64,000 bases of DNA from the NCBI GenBank assembly GCA_963776935.1, contig CAVZOP010000012.1:1-64000 (forward strand), written 5' to 3'. Positions 1-8,589 of the stretch are shown one piece after another. The stretch's first letter is position 1. The number at the start of each line of letters is the position of its first letter. The stretch is from JALOLG01 sp963776935. GTDB lineage: Bacteria; Actinomycetota; Acidimicrobiia; Acidimicrobiales; Ilumatobacteraceae. Under the pieces are notes generated by a model that saw only the letters and a program-made list of their open reading frames with translations, searched no databases and was not told where the DNA came from. Made by a program: the position numbers and the translations under genes.

Positions 1-24
1 CCCCCAACTTCTCCGGCCACTGAT

Positions 25-67
25 CTCGTGAAGTTTCGGCGTCCCCACGACGCCGAAACTTCACGAG
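25..67. repeat. Perfect 19-bp inverted repeat, hairpin family A (copy 1)
   Basis: Two 19-bp arms (CTCGTGAAGTTTCGGCGTC and its exact complement) enclose a CCCAC loop. It lies just past the 3' end of the acetyltransferase gene. A related hairpin with the same core (GAAGTTTCGGCGT) lies at 55672-55716, also between gene 3' ends. A terminator-like role is inferred from position; there is no clear T-tract. Confidence 0.8.
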
Positions 68-92
68 TTGGATGGGTACGGGCGGGTGGGGG

Positions 93-899
93 TCAGCGGT
101 GGCCGGCCCAGAGGGTGAAGCGCAGGAGCGGGATGAAGCCGAGCCGCTCGTAGACCGTGCGTCCCGGGTCGCTCGAGATGAGCATCGCCGGGAGCTGCGG
201 TGCGGCGAGCACGGCCGCGGCCGTGAGCGCCCGGCCGATGCCGCGACCACGAGCCGATTCGAGCGTCGAGATGAACTCGACGTCGACGTGATGGTCGCCG
301 ACGATCGCCGAAGCGGTGCCGACCGGCTCGCCCGACAGGTAGCCCACCCAGTGCCGCCAGCGCGGTGCGGCCAGGGCCCGTTCGGGGAGAAAGCACCCGG
401 GCTCGAACGGCTGCAGTGCGGGTTCGGGATAGCCGTGCACGAGCGCGTCCTCCCAGTCGCGCGCCGTTGCGGCGTCGGTGACGGGGCGGATCTCGAAGTC
501 GTCGATCGGCTCGTGCTGCACGTCGCCCGGCGGGCGGAACATCAGCGGCGGGTGACCGACCCGGCCGAAGTCGAGGTGGCGCAGATCGGGTGTCGGCCAT
601 GCCGAGAACACCAGGAACGAGCCGCCCGGTCCACCGCCGTAGAACGCGAGCATCCGTGCCGCCAGCGCCGGCCACGCCGACTCGTCGACCGGTCGGCGGA
701 TCACCGCGACGTTGCCGAACAGCGACGCCGACCCGCCGTCGCCGAGCACCGCCGTGTCGTCGCGGTCGACCCGATCGCCGCGCGCTTCGGCGAGCGCACC
801 GAAGCCATCGGCCAGCCCTTGGGCGTAGTCGTTGCAAAGGTTGTCGCCCGGCGGCACGGCGGCACCGGCCCCGGTCTCGAGCACGTCGTCGGTCTCCAT
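93..899 (-). CDS. GNAT-family N-acetyltransferase
   Basis: A 268-residue protein whose C-terminal half carries the acetyl-CoA binding motif A of GNAT enzymes (RGRGIGRA, about residues 217-224), followed by the motif B-like segment TVYERLGF typical of these enzymes. The first half (about 130 residues) has no family I recognise and may be a degenerate second GNAT fold. The substrate is unknown. The ATG at 899 follows an AGGATCAGG stretch that can serve as ribosome binding site. The gene lies downstream of livG on the same strand, separated by about 110 bp that hold two operator-like repeats, so it probably has its own promoter. Confidence 0.8.
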   Translation of the reverse strand: METDDVLETGAGAAVPPGDNLCNDYAQGLADGFGALAEARGDRVDRDDTAVLGDGGSASLFGNVAVIRRPVDESAWPALAARMLAFYGGGPGGSFLVFSAWPTPDLRHLDFGRVGHPPLMFRPPGDVQHEPIDDFEIRPVTDAATARDWEDALVHGYPEPALQPFEPGCFLPERALAAPRWRHWVGYLSGEPVGTASAIVGDHHVDVEFISTLESARGRGIGRALTAAAVLAAPQLPAMLISSDPGRTVYERLGFIPLLRFTLWAGHR

Positions 900-901
900 A
901 C

Positions 902-953
902 CTGATCCTGTCGTTCAGAGGCAGCGACCCAGCTGCCTGATCCTGTCGATCAG
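902..953. promoter_or_regulatory. Pair of operator-like inverted repeats
   Basis: CTGATC-N5-GATCAG is perfect at 937-953, and a copy with one mismatch (CTGATC-N5-GTTCAG) lies at 902-918, 35 bp away. The proximal copy almost touches the acetyltransferase start codon at 899. Two spaced copies of the same short palindrome immediately upstream suggest binding of a dimeric repressor. The regulator is unknown. Confidence 0.45.
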
Positions 954-1012
954 AGGCGAGCACCCGGCTCGGCACGGCGGCGGCGCCAGCCGCTTCGCGC
1001 CGATGGAATCGG

Positions 1013-1783
1013 TCAGGTGAACTCGCTGCCGAGGTAGGCGGCGATCACGGCCGGGTCGGACTGCACCTCGTCGGGCGTCCCGAGCGCGATGCGCTGGCCG
1101 AAGTCGAGCACCAACACGCGGTCGGCGATGTCCATCACCAGGCCCATGTCGTGTTCGACGAGCACGATCGTGATCCCCAGCTCGCTCTGGATGTCGAGGA
1201 TGAACCGCGCCATGTCCTCGGTCTCTTCGAGGTTCATCCCGGCCACCGGCTCGTCGAGCATCAGCAGCTCGGGCTCCATCGCCAGCGCCCGCCCCAGCTC
1301 GACGCGCTTCTGGAAGCCGTACGGCAAGAGCGCCACCGGATGCTTGCGCCACTGCTCGATCTCGAGGAAGTCGATGATGTCTTCGACCTTGCGGCGGTTC
1401 TCGATCTCCTCGCGTTTGGCGGGCCCGAGCCACACCGACCCGGCGAAGATCGATCGCTTCATGCGCACGTGACGACCAGTGAGGAGGTTGTCGATCACCG
1501 TCATCTGCGGGAACAGCTCGATGTTCTGGAACGTCCTGGCGATCCCGAGCTCGGCAACCTTGTCGGGTCGCAGCCCGAGGATCGACTCACCCTTCCAGCG
1601 GATGTCGCCCTGCTGCGGGTGGTACACCTGGCTGATCGTGTTGAAGATCGACGTCTTGCCGGCGCCGTTGGGACCGATGATCGCGAACAGCTCACCCTCG
1701 GCGACGTCGAACGACACGTCGTTGATCGCGGTCACACCGCCGAACCGCAAGTTGATCTCGTCGACCTCGAGGATCGCAGTCAT
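1013..1783 (-). CDS. livG: LIV-type ABC transporter ATP-binding protein (LivG-like)
   Basis: One of the two ATPases of a branched-chain amino-acid-type (HAAT) importer; it powers uptake at the cytoplasmic face of the LivH/LivM pore. Walker A is GPNGAGKT at residues 37-44, the signature is degenerate LPYGFQKR at 153-160 as is usual for LivG, Walker B is LLMLDE at 173-178, and the switch histidine is in LVEHDMG. Length 256 is typical. It is the last liv gene of the operon that begins with the acyl-CoA ligase at 8439 and starts 16 bp after livF ends. The transported substrate may not be an amino acid, given the ligase. Confidence 0.92.
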   Translation of the reverse strand: MTAILEVDEINLRFGGVTAINDVSFDVAEGELFAIIGPNGAGKTSIFNTISQVYHPQQGDIRWKGESILGLRPDKVAELGIARTFQNIELFPQMTVIDNLLTGRHVRMKRSIFAGSVWLGPAKREEIENRRKVEDIIDFLEIEQWRKHPVALLPYGFQKRVELGRALAMEPELLMLDEPVAGMNLEETEDMARFILDIQSELGITIVLVEHDMGLVMDIADRVLVLDFGQRIALGTPDEVQSDPAVIAAYLGSEFT

Positions 1784-1799
1784 CCGTTCAGCCCTCAGC

Positions 1800-2594
1800 T
1801 CACGACAACCAGCGCTTGCGGCGCTTGTAGTGCTTGATCTCCTTGAACGACTTCTTGGCGCCCTCCTCGCCGTGCAGGCCGAGGTAGAACTCCTTCACGT
1901 CGTCGTCGGCGAGCAGCTTCTTCGGGTCGCCGTCCATCACGATCTTGCCGGTCTCCATGATGTAGCCGTAGTGGGCGATCGAGAGCGCCATCATCGCGTT
2001 CTGCTCGATCAGCAGCACGCTGGTGCCCGACTTGTTGATGTCGACCACGATGTCGCGGATCTGTTCGACGAGCTTCGGCGCCAGGCCGAGCGATGGCTCG
2101 TCGAGCACGAGGAGGCGGGGCTCCGACATCAAGGCCCGGCCGATCGCGAGCATCTGTTGCTCGCCGCCCGACAGGTAGCCCGACACCTGCTTGCGGCGCT
2201 CTTTGAGCCGCGGGAACAGCTCCATCACACGCTCGTACGCAGCGTCGGTGACTGACCGGTCCTTGACGCTGATACCGCCGCAGACCAGGTTCTCGTCGAC
2301 GGTGAGCTCGCCGAACACGCGGCGTCCCTCCATCACCTGGGTGATGCCGGTGTTCACGATCTCCGACGGCTTCTTGCCGTTGAGGGTCACGCCGTCGTAT
2401 GTGATCGAGCCCTTGGTGATCGTGCCGTCGTGGATGTCGAGGAGACCGGTCACGGCGCGCAACGTGGTGGTCTTGCCGGCGCCGTTGGCACCGAGCAACG
2501 CCACGATCTGACCGTCGGGGACCTGGATCGACAGGCCGCGCAGCACGAGGATCACTTCGTTGTAGACGACCTCGACGTTGGCGAGTTCGAGCAC
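1800..2594 (-). CDS. livF: LIV-type ABC transporter ATP-binding protein (LivF-like)
   Basis: Second ATPase of the importer. Walker A GANGAGKT is at residues 35-42, the signature LSGGEQQ at 141-147 and Walker B LLVLDEP at 161-167. At 264 residues it is about 25 longer than most LivF proteins because of a basic C-terminal tail (SFKEIKHYKRRKRW), a feature of actinobacterial members. It lies 97 bp downstream of the substrate-binding protein gene, with a strong hairpin in the gap, and is followed closely by livG. Confidence 0.92.
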   Translation of the reverse strand: MLELANVEVVYNEVILVLRGLSIQVPDGQIVALLGANGAGKTTTLRAVTGLLDIHDGTITKGSITYDGVTLNGKKPSEIVNTGITQVMEGRRVFGELTVDENLVCGGISVKDRSVTDAAYERVMELFPRLKERRKQVSGYLSGGEQQMLAIGRALMSEPRLLVLDEPSLGLAPKLVEQIRDIVVDINKSGTSVLLIEQNAMMALSIAHYGYIMETGKIVMDGDPKKLLADDDVKEFYLGLHGEEGAKKSFKEIKHYKRRKRWLS

Positions 2595-2625
2595 GTGGCA
2601 GCCCCCGGGTTCGATGGATTGCTCG

Positions 2626-2657
2626 GGTGGTGGGGCCGATCGCTCGGCCCCACCACC
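2626..2657. terminator. Strong GC hairpin between binding-protein gene and livF
   Basis: A perfect 14-bp inverted repeat (GGTGGTGGGGCCGA and its complement) with a 4-nt loop lies in the 97-bp gap between two genes of the same operon. There is no T-run on the minus strand, so it is more likely an mRNA-stabilising or attenuating hairpin that raises the binding protein relative to the ATPases than a full terminator. Confidence 0.6.
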
Positions 2658-2691
2658 GGTTTGTCAGATATACGTCTCGTGCATCCGGGCG

Positions 2692-4166
2692 TCAGCCCGA
2701 CGGCACGAAGCAGGCACCCTGGAAGTCGTAGTCCGCCGCCGTATCGGAGACGAACGGTCCGTCGAGCAGGGTGAAGCCGGTGCCGGCATCCTCGTCGGAC
2801 ACCGTGCCGCCCGGCGTGAACTTCGTCATGTCGACGTCGTACATGTACGACTCACGCACGATGAAGTCGTTCGGCTCGCCCGAGAACGTCTGGTTGGGCG
2901 AGAGGCCCTTGAAGTCGATCTCGAGATCCGGGTCCTTGGCCGCGGCGACGATGCCGGCGCGGGTCATGTCGCCGTTGGCGGCCGCCTTCTCGAGGATTTG
3001 CTGGGTCGCATATCCCTCGGTCCAGGCCACGATGTAGACGTCGGAGACCGGCGCCTCGGGCCGCTGCGCCCGCATGCCCTCGACCATCTCCGTCTGCCCC
3101 GGCGAATCGTCGGAGTTCCAGAGCTGGGTGTACGTCGAGTGCGTGTACAGCTCGTCGAGTGCCGGTCCGAGGTCGGTCCCCAACAACTGGAAGTTGTAGG
3201 TCGGCGAGTTCCCTGACCAGTGCGCCCGCAGGCCCTGGGCATACGCACCACCCATGATCTCGGCGAGCGTCGTCGGGTTGATCGTCGCCCACACGAGGTC
3301 GGGCTGGGCGTTGACCAGCTCGGTGATGACCGGTGTCTGGTCGGAACCCGGCACGACGGCACCTTCGCCGTCGTAGACGACCTCGAGACCGAGGGCCTCG
3401 GCAGCCGCCTTGGCGCCGAACGCGCCGTCCTGGCCGTACTCGCCGGGGAACGAGATGATCGCCACCGTCGACGCATCCTGGGCGCCGGCGAGGTAGGTCA
3501 GGCCGTTCATCGACTCGAGGCAGTAGCTCGTGTAGAGCTCGAGCACGTTCTCACCGATCGTCGGATCGGCCCAGCCGGAGTACCACGACAGTGGGATCGC
3601 CAGCAGGTTGTCCTCGAGCAGCGCAGCGGCGGTGGCCGCGGTGTGCGGCGAACCGGTCGACTGGCTGAACATCACGACACCGTCGTCGCTCTCGGCCGCC
3701 ATCTCCTCGTAGTTCTCGAGGTGGGTCGGCACGTCGTACGCGTTGTCGAGGACGACGAGCTCGACCTGGCGGCCGGCGATGCCGCCGTTGGCGTTGACGA
3801 TCTCCCAGTACGCCTCCTGGCCATCGACGATCTGGGTGACGAGCGGGGCGAAGATGCCCGACAAGTCGGCGTTGAGGCCGATCCTGATCGTGTCGTCGGT
3901 GACGCCGAAGTCGGTGAGGATCTCTGCCGGCACGGTCGGCTCGGTGCCGGGCGGCTCGGTGGCTGCGGGCTCGGTCGCGACCGGCGTGGTCTCGGCGGCG
4001 TCGTCTCCTCGGGCGGTGTGGTCGCGGCGGCCTCTGTGCCCTCGGGTGCCGTGGTGGCGTCCGTTGCCTCGTCGTCGTCGTCGCCACCGCACGCTGCCGC
4101 GACCAACGCGAGAGTCACGAACGGCACCGTGACCTTGACCCATCTTCTCGTTGTGAGTTTTCTCAT
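2692..4166 (-). CDS. LIV-type ABC transporter substrate-binding lipoprotein (frameshifted)
   Basis: Periplasmic-type binding protein (Peripla_BP_6) that would deliver substrate to the LivHM pore. The start at 4166 is set by a strong GGGGG ribosome site and by the lipoprotein signal MRKLTTRRW...LALVAAACGG (lipobox Cys). A Thr/Pro/Glu-rich linker follows, then the body from VTDDTIRIGLNADLSG to the stop at 2692. Signal and body are in different frames: the shift lies in the repetitive linker at about 3994-4005, where one base is missing. With one base restored the protein has the family's normal length. It is either a sequencing error or a recent mutation; livM next door is also frameshifted. 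Confidence 0.85.
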
Positions 4167-4236
4167 GTATCCCCCTGTGGTGGGTTTCGGGGGCATCACT
4201 GAGATGCCCCACATCTTGTGGACCGGAAGTGGCGGA

Positions 4237-5497
4237 TCAATAGCTGAACGGCCACCGCTTCCAGTAGTTGCGAACCTTGACCCAGATCCCGTAGAGGCCG
4301 AGTGGCTCGAAGATCAAGAACACGATGATCAAGGCCCCGTAGATCACGCCGTTCCAGTCGAACACGTTGAGCGGGTAGCCCGGAGTTTGAGTCGCGATCG
4401 ACACCGGCCCGAAGTCCCCTGGTCCTTCGGTGAGGATCCCGTCGGCGATGGTACCGAGTGGACCGCCTTGTTCGGTCTTGTCCGACAACCATTCCGTGAA
4501 CGCCTCGACGAGGTTGGGCCCGAGGATGACGAAGAACGTGCCGAGCAGCACGCCCGACACGGTGCCGACGCCGCCGATGAGCAGGATCGCGATGAACTCG
4601 ACGGACAGCGTGAGGTTCCATTGGGTGGCGGGCAGCTTGCCGGCCAGCGAGGCGAACAAGACCCCACCCACACCGGCCAGGAACGAGCTGGCGGCGAAGG
4701 CGGTCATCTTGTACTTGAACTCCGGCACGCCCATCACCTCAGCGGCGATGTCGCGGTCGCGGATCGCCTGCAGGGCGCGCCCGGTGCGGGTGCGGGCGAT
4801 GTTCTTGGCGATCAGGATGAACACGAGCAACAGCACCGCGAGGAACAGGTACTGCTTCTGGGTGTCGCTGACCTCGAACCACAGCCACTTCCCGTCGTTG
4901 CTGACGTCGATGAGCGGCGGTTCCTCCTTCCACAGCTGGATGTCGAACGTGGGGAAGTCGCGGCCGAGCCCGGGGTCGCCGGCCAGCTTCTTGCCCCAGG
5001 CGGTGTTGCCCATGTGGATGCCGACGAACACCAGGCCGAGCGTCACGATCGCCAGGTACAGCCCGCGTAAGTCGCACCGCCACCGGCGACACGATGATCC
5101 CGACGAGCGCGGCTCCGACGCCGGCGCCCGGCAGCCAGATCCAGATCGGGAGATCCCATCCCCACACGCCCCCACCGGATGCCCCACCGAGAACGGCACC
5201 GGTGTAGGCGCCGACACCCATGAAGAACGCGTGCCCCAGCGACACCTGACCGGCCATCCCGGTGAGGATGTTCAAGCCGAGCGCGGCGATGGCGAAGATG
5301 AACACCGTCGACATCGGCCGCAACCAGTCGCCGTCGCCGAGGAACCGGACGAACGGGATCGAGTTGATGATCGGCAGCGAGAACGGCATCAAGAACATGA
5401 TCGCGACCGTGATCGTGGCCAACGCCTTCTTGGTGAACGTCGGCAGCATCTGCGATTCGGCCTCGTACGACGTGTAGAGGTTGGGCCGGCGGTACAT
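4237..5497 (-). CDS. livM: LIV-type ABC transporter permease LivM (frameshifted)
   Basis: Inner-membrane permease. The N-terminal frame (from MYRRPNLYTSYE at 5497) has the family segment ALGLNILTGMAGQVSLGHAFF; the C-terminal frame resumes at RGLYLAIVTLG and ends at 4237. The break is at about 5068-5070. Removing one base from the stretch CGACTTACGCGG restores the family motif RLRGLYLAIVTLG exactly. The long periplasmic loop around FDIQLWKEEPP is typical of actinobacterial versions. It starts 3 bp after livH stops, so coupling is expected. Confidence 0.87.
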
Positions 5498-5500
5498 CGG

Positions 5501-6571
5501 TCAGACCCTCCGGATCTCCGGCGTGCCGAACAGGCCGTACGGTCTGACCAACAGCGTGATGATCATCACCACGTAGGGCACGATCACCGGGTAGCCGGCG
5601 CCGAGGACGTCGCTGTGGCTCGACAGGTACTGCCCGGCGAAGATCTCGGCGAGCCCGACGATGAGCCCGCCCACGAGGGCCCCCTGCACCGAGTCGAGAC
5701 CGCCCAGGATCACCGCCGGCAGCGCCCGAAAGGCGACGAACACGGTCTCCTGGTCGACCGAGCCGGTCTGCTTCACCGGCGGCTGCACGGCGAAGATGCT
5801 GCCGAGGGTGGCGAGCGCCGCACCGGCGGCCCAGGCGATCGCGAACACGCGCCCGATGTTGATGCCCTGGGCCATCGCCGCTTCCTGGTCCAGGGCGACC
5901 GCCCGCATCGCGATCCCCATGCGCGAGCGATAGAAGAAGTACACGGCGACGAACGCGATCGCGGCGGTGACCATCGCCGCCACGTACGACCAGTTGATGT
6001 CGGCCCCGCGGATGTCGAACGACTTGTTGCCCCACGGGACGGCGAGCGAGCGGAACTGGATCTTGACGGCGTCGATCGAGAACACGCGCAGAACGATCTC
6101 GAGACCGAGCGTGATGACGGCCACCGAGAACAACGGCTCGCCCACCATCGGCCGGATCGCCAGGCGCTCGATGACGAGACCGAGTATGGCGGCGACGCCG
6201 AGTGCGAGGACGACGCACAGCAGCCAGGCGAGCCATTGCGGATCGATGGAGGCGACCGGGTTCTTGATCGTCGTGAACGGGATGTGCTCGTCGACGATCA
6301 GGAACGACAAGAACAGCGCGCCCGCCATCCCCAGCGCGCCTTGTGAGAAGTTCACGGTCCGGGTCGCCTTGAACACGAGCACGAACCCGAGGGCGATGAT
6401 CGCGTACACAGACCCGAGGGCGAGCGCCTTCATCAGCGTCTCGAAGAAGGCCGTCGGATCCTGGAACAGCTCGATGATCAGCAGGACCGTCACCGGCACC
6501 ATGGCCGCACCGAGGAAGAGAAGTGGCAGATCCTTGGAAACGTCGAATCGCCGTTGGAGTGCGGCTGTCAT
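5501..6571 (-). CDS. livH: LIV-type ABC transporter permease LivH
   Basis: A 356-residue hydrophobic permease with the LivH hallmark ALGSVYAIIALGFVLVFKATRTVNFSQG near the N-terminus and the EAA-like loop AVALDQEAAMAQGIN in the second half, which contacts the ATPases. The ATG at 6571 overlaps the stop of the upstream acyl-CoA ligase (ATGA), so the two are translationally coupled; this fixes the start and ties ligase and transporter into one unit. The length is somewhat above the usual 290-300 because of an N-terminal extension with an extra membrane segment. Confidence 0.92.
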   Translation of the reverse strand: MTAALQRRFDVSKDLPLLFLGAAMVPVTVLLIIELFQDPTAFFETLMKALALGSVYAIIALGFVLVFKATRTVNFSQGALGMAGALFLSFLIVDEHIPFTTIKNPVASIDPQWLAWLLCVVLALGVAAILGLVIERLAIRPMVGEPLFSVAVITLGLEIVLRVFSIDAVKIQFRSLAVPWGNKSFDIRGADINWSYVAAMVTAAIAFVAVYFFYRSRMGIAMRAVALDQEAAMAQGINIGRVFAIAWAAGAALATLGSIFAVQPPVKQTGSVDQETVFVAFRALPAVILGGLDSVQGALVGGLIVGLAEIFAGQYLSSHSDVLGAGYPVIVPYVVMIITLLVRPYGLFGTPEIRRV

Positions 6572-8439
6572 CGGTACATCGACTCCACGAGCTCCCCGAA
6601 ACCGTCCATCATCGAGCTGCGTTTCAGCTTCTGTGTGGCGGTGAGTTCGCCGTCCTCGTGGTCGAGTTCCTTCGGGATCAAGCGGAACTTGCGAATGTTC
6701 TCGACGTGCGCGAACCGCTCGTTGGTCTGCTTGACGACCTCGCCGATCAGCTCGACGACCTCGGGCTTCTCGGAGAGGTCGCGGTACGTGGTGTACGGGA
6801 TGCCACGCCGCAGGGCCCAGTTGCCGACGGTGTCGAGCTCGATGCCGATCAGGGCGGTGATGTACGCCTTGCCGTCGCCGACCACCATCGCCTCTTTGAC
6901 GTAGGGCGAGGTCTTCAGGCTGTTCTCGATCTCCGACGGCGAGATGTTCTTGCCACCCGACGTGATGATGATGTGCTTGATGCGGTCGACGATGCGGACG
7001 TGGGTGCCGTCGACCCACTCGCCGACGTCGCCCGTCATCAGCCACCCGTCGTCGGTGAACGTCTCCGCCGTCTTGTCGGGCTTGTTCCAGTAGCCGGCGA
7101 ACACGCCGTCGTGCTTGGTCTGGATCTCGCCGGTGACCTCGTCGATGCGGAACCCGATCCCCTCCCACGGCTCGCCGACCGTGCCGAGCTTCATGCGGTG
7201 GACGCGGTTGCCGGTCGCGACGGCGGAGTTCTCGGTCATGCCGTAGAGCTCGTACACGGGGACACCGATGCCGATGAAGAACTCGAGCACCTCTGGAGCG
7301 ATGGCCGCCGCGCCGGAGCTCGCGTACCGGCAGCGTCGCAGGCCGAGCCGCTCGCGGATGGCCCGGAAGACGATCACCCACCCGATGGCGTACAGGATGC
7401 GCGAGCTGGCGGTGTGGTCACCGCCGTGGGCGACCTTGATCCGGCCGATCCGGCGTCCGAGGTTGAGGCCGAAGTTGAGGACCTTGCGCTTGAACCAGGT
7501 GGCGTCGCTGGCCTTGATCAGGGCGACGGCGTGCAGCTTCTCCCAGATGCGGGGGACGGCGAAGAAGATCGTCGGCTGCACCTCGCGCAGGTTCTCGTTG
7601 ACGACGTCGATCGACTCGGCGAAGTTCAACACCGGCCCGGCGCCGACCATCGTCCATGTCGAGAAGATCCGTTCGGCGACGTGGCACAACGGGAGGTAGG
7701 TGACGATCAGGTCGTCCGGGTTCGGCGGCCCACCGGGAACCCGCTCCCGGTTGTTCACGATCAGGTCGATCGAGAACGCCGCGTTCTTGTTGGTGAGCAT
7801 CGCCCCCTTCGGAGGCCCGGTGGTGCCCGAGGTGTAGACGAGCGTCATCACGTCGTCCAGCTCGGCACTCGCCATCGTGGCGTCGACCGCGCCGGGGTGC
7901 TCACGCTTGTGCTCGCGGCCGAGCTCCAAGAAGTTCTCCCAGAACAGCAGCCGTTCGTCGTCGGCTCCGATCAGGCCCCGCGGTTCGACGAAGATGATTC
8001 GCTGCAGGTCGGGGATCCGCTGCGGGTCGATCTGGAAGACCTTGTCGACCTGCTCCTGGTCTTCGGCGAGGTGGATCTTGGCGCCCGAGTCGGCGAGGAG
8101 GTACTCGACCTCCGCGGTCGGGTTGGTCGGGTACAGGCCGACCGTGATGCCCCGCACGGCGACGGTCGCCAGGTCGAGGATGACCCACTCCGGCCGGTCC
8201 TCGCAGTGGATCGACACTCGATCTCCTGGGACGACGCCGAGCGCCAACAATCCGTGGGCGGCGTCCTCGATCAGCCCCCACGTCTGTTCCCAGTTGTATT
8301 CGCGCCAGATCCCGAAGTCCTTCTCGCGCATCGACACCTGCTTGGGACTGCGTTGCGCCCAGGCCCGAGCCAGGGAAGCAACCGTCGTCACCGCCTCGCG
8401 TCGATCAGCAGTGGCCTCGGCCACGTTGGTCAGCGTCAT
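6568..8439 (-). CDS. Long-chain acyl-CoA synthetase (AMP-forming ligase)
   Basis: A 623-residue ANL-superfamily ligase that activates a carboxylic acid to its acyl-AMP and then acyl-CoA. The P-loop is YTSGTTGPPKG, the A5-like motif YELYGMTENS, and the hinge region GWLMTGDVGEWVDG followed by VDRIKHIIITSGGKNISP. It resembles the FadD15/long-chain group that ends with TATQKLKR rather than the shorter bile/aromatic ligases. The start at 8439 is preceded by GGGGGAAAAG. It is the first gene of the operon and its stop overlaps livH. An importer coupled to a ligase suggests uptake and activation of a fatty, aromatic or sterol-derived acid. Confidence 0.93.
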   Translation of the reverse strand: MTLTNVAEATADRREAVTTVASLARAWAQRSPKQVSMREKDFGIWREYNWEQTWGLIEDAAHGLLALGVVPGDRVSIHCEDRPEWVILDLATVAVRGITVGLYPTNPTAEVEYLLADSGAKIHLAEDQEQVDKVFQIDPQRIPDLQRIIFVEPRGLIGADDERLLFWENFLELGREHKREHPGAVDATMASAELDDVMTLVYTSGTTGPPKGAMLTNKNAAFSIDLIVNNRERVPGGPPNPDDLIVTYLPLCHVAERIFSTWTMVGAGPVLNFAESIDVVNENLREVQPTIFFAVPRIWEKLHAVALIKASDATWFKRKVLNFGLNLGRRIGRIKVAHGGDHTASSRILYAIGWVIVFRAIRERLGLRRCRYASSGAAAIAPEVLEFFIGIGVPVYELYGMTENSAVATGNRVHRMKLGTVGEPWEGIGFRIDEVTGEIQTKHDGVFAGYWNKPDKTAETFTDDGWLMTGDVGEWVDGTHVRIVDRIKHIIITSGGKNISPSEIENSLKTSPYVKEAMVVGDGKAYITALIGIELDTVGNWALRRGIPYTTYRDLSEKPEVVELIGEVVKQTNERFAHVENIRKFRLIPKELDHEDGELTATQKLKRSSMMDGFGELVESMYR

Positions 8440-8589
8440 CTTTTCCCCCGTGTCCCCCTGTCGTGCCGGCTCCACCCCAGCGCAGCGCCGCTGCGAACCG
8501 AGGTCCGGCGGCGCCGACGCCAGAAACGTAGCAGGCCGGGTCTGCGCACCGAGCGGTCGGCGGCGCAACGCGGGCATGATAGGGAGTCG
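8440..8589. promoter_or_regulatory. Divergent promoter region between acyl-CoA ligase and acyl-CoA dehydrogenase
   Basis: A 150-bp gap separates two divergent start codons of functionally related fatty-acid genes. I see no convincing -10/-35 pair or palindrome, but both promoters must be here, and co-regulation by one repressor is plausible. Confidence 0.4.

Noticed and set aside
4430..6346. Long plus-strand ORF opposite livM and livH
   Set aside because: Low-complexity Arg/Asp-rich translation typical of a shadow frame; the minus-strand permeases explain it.
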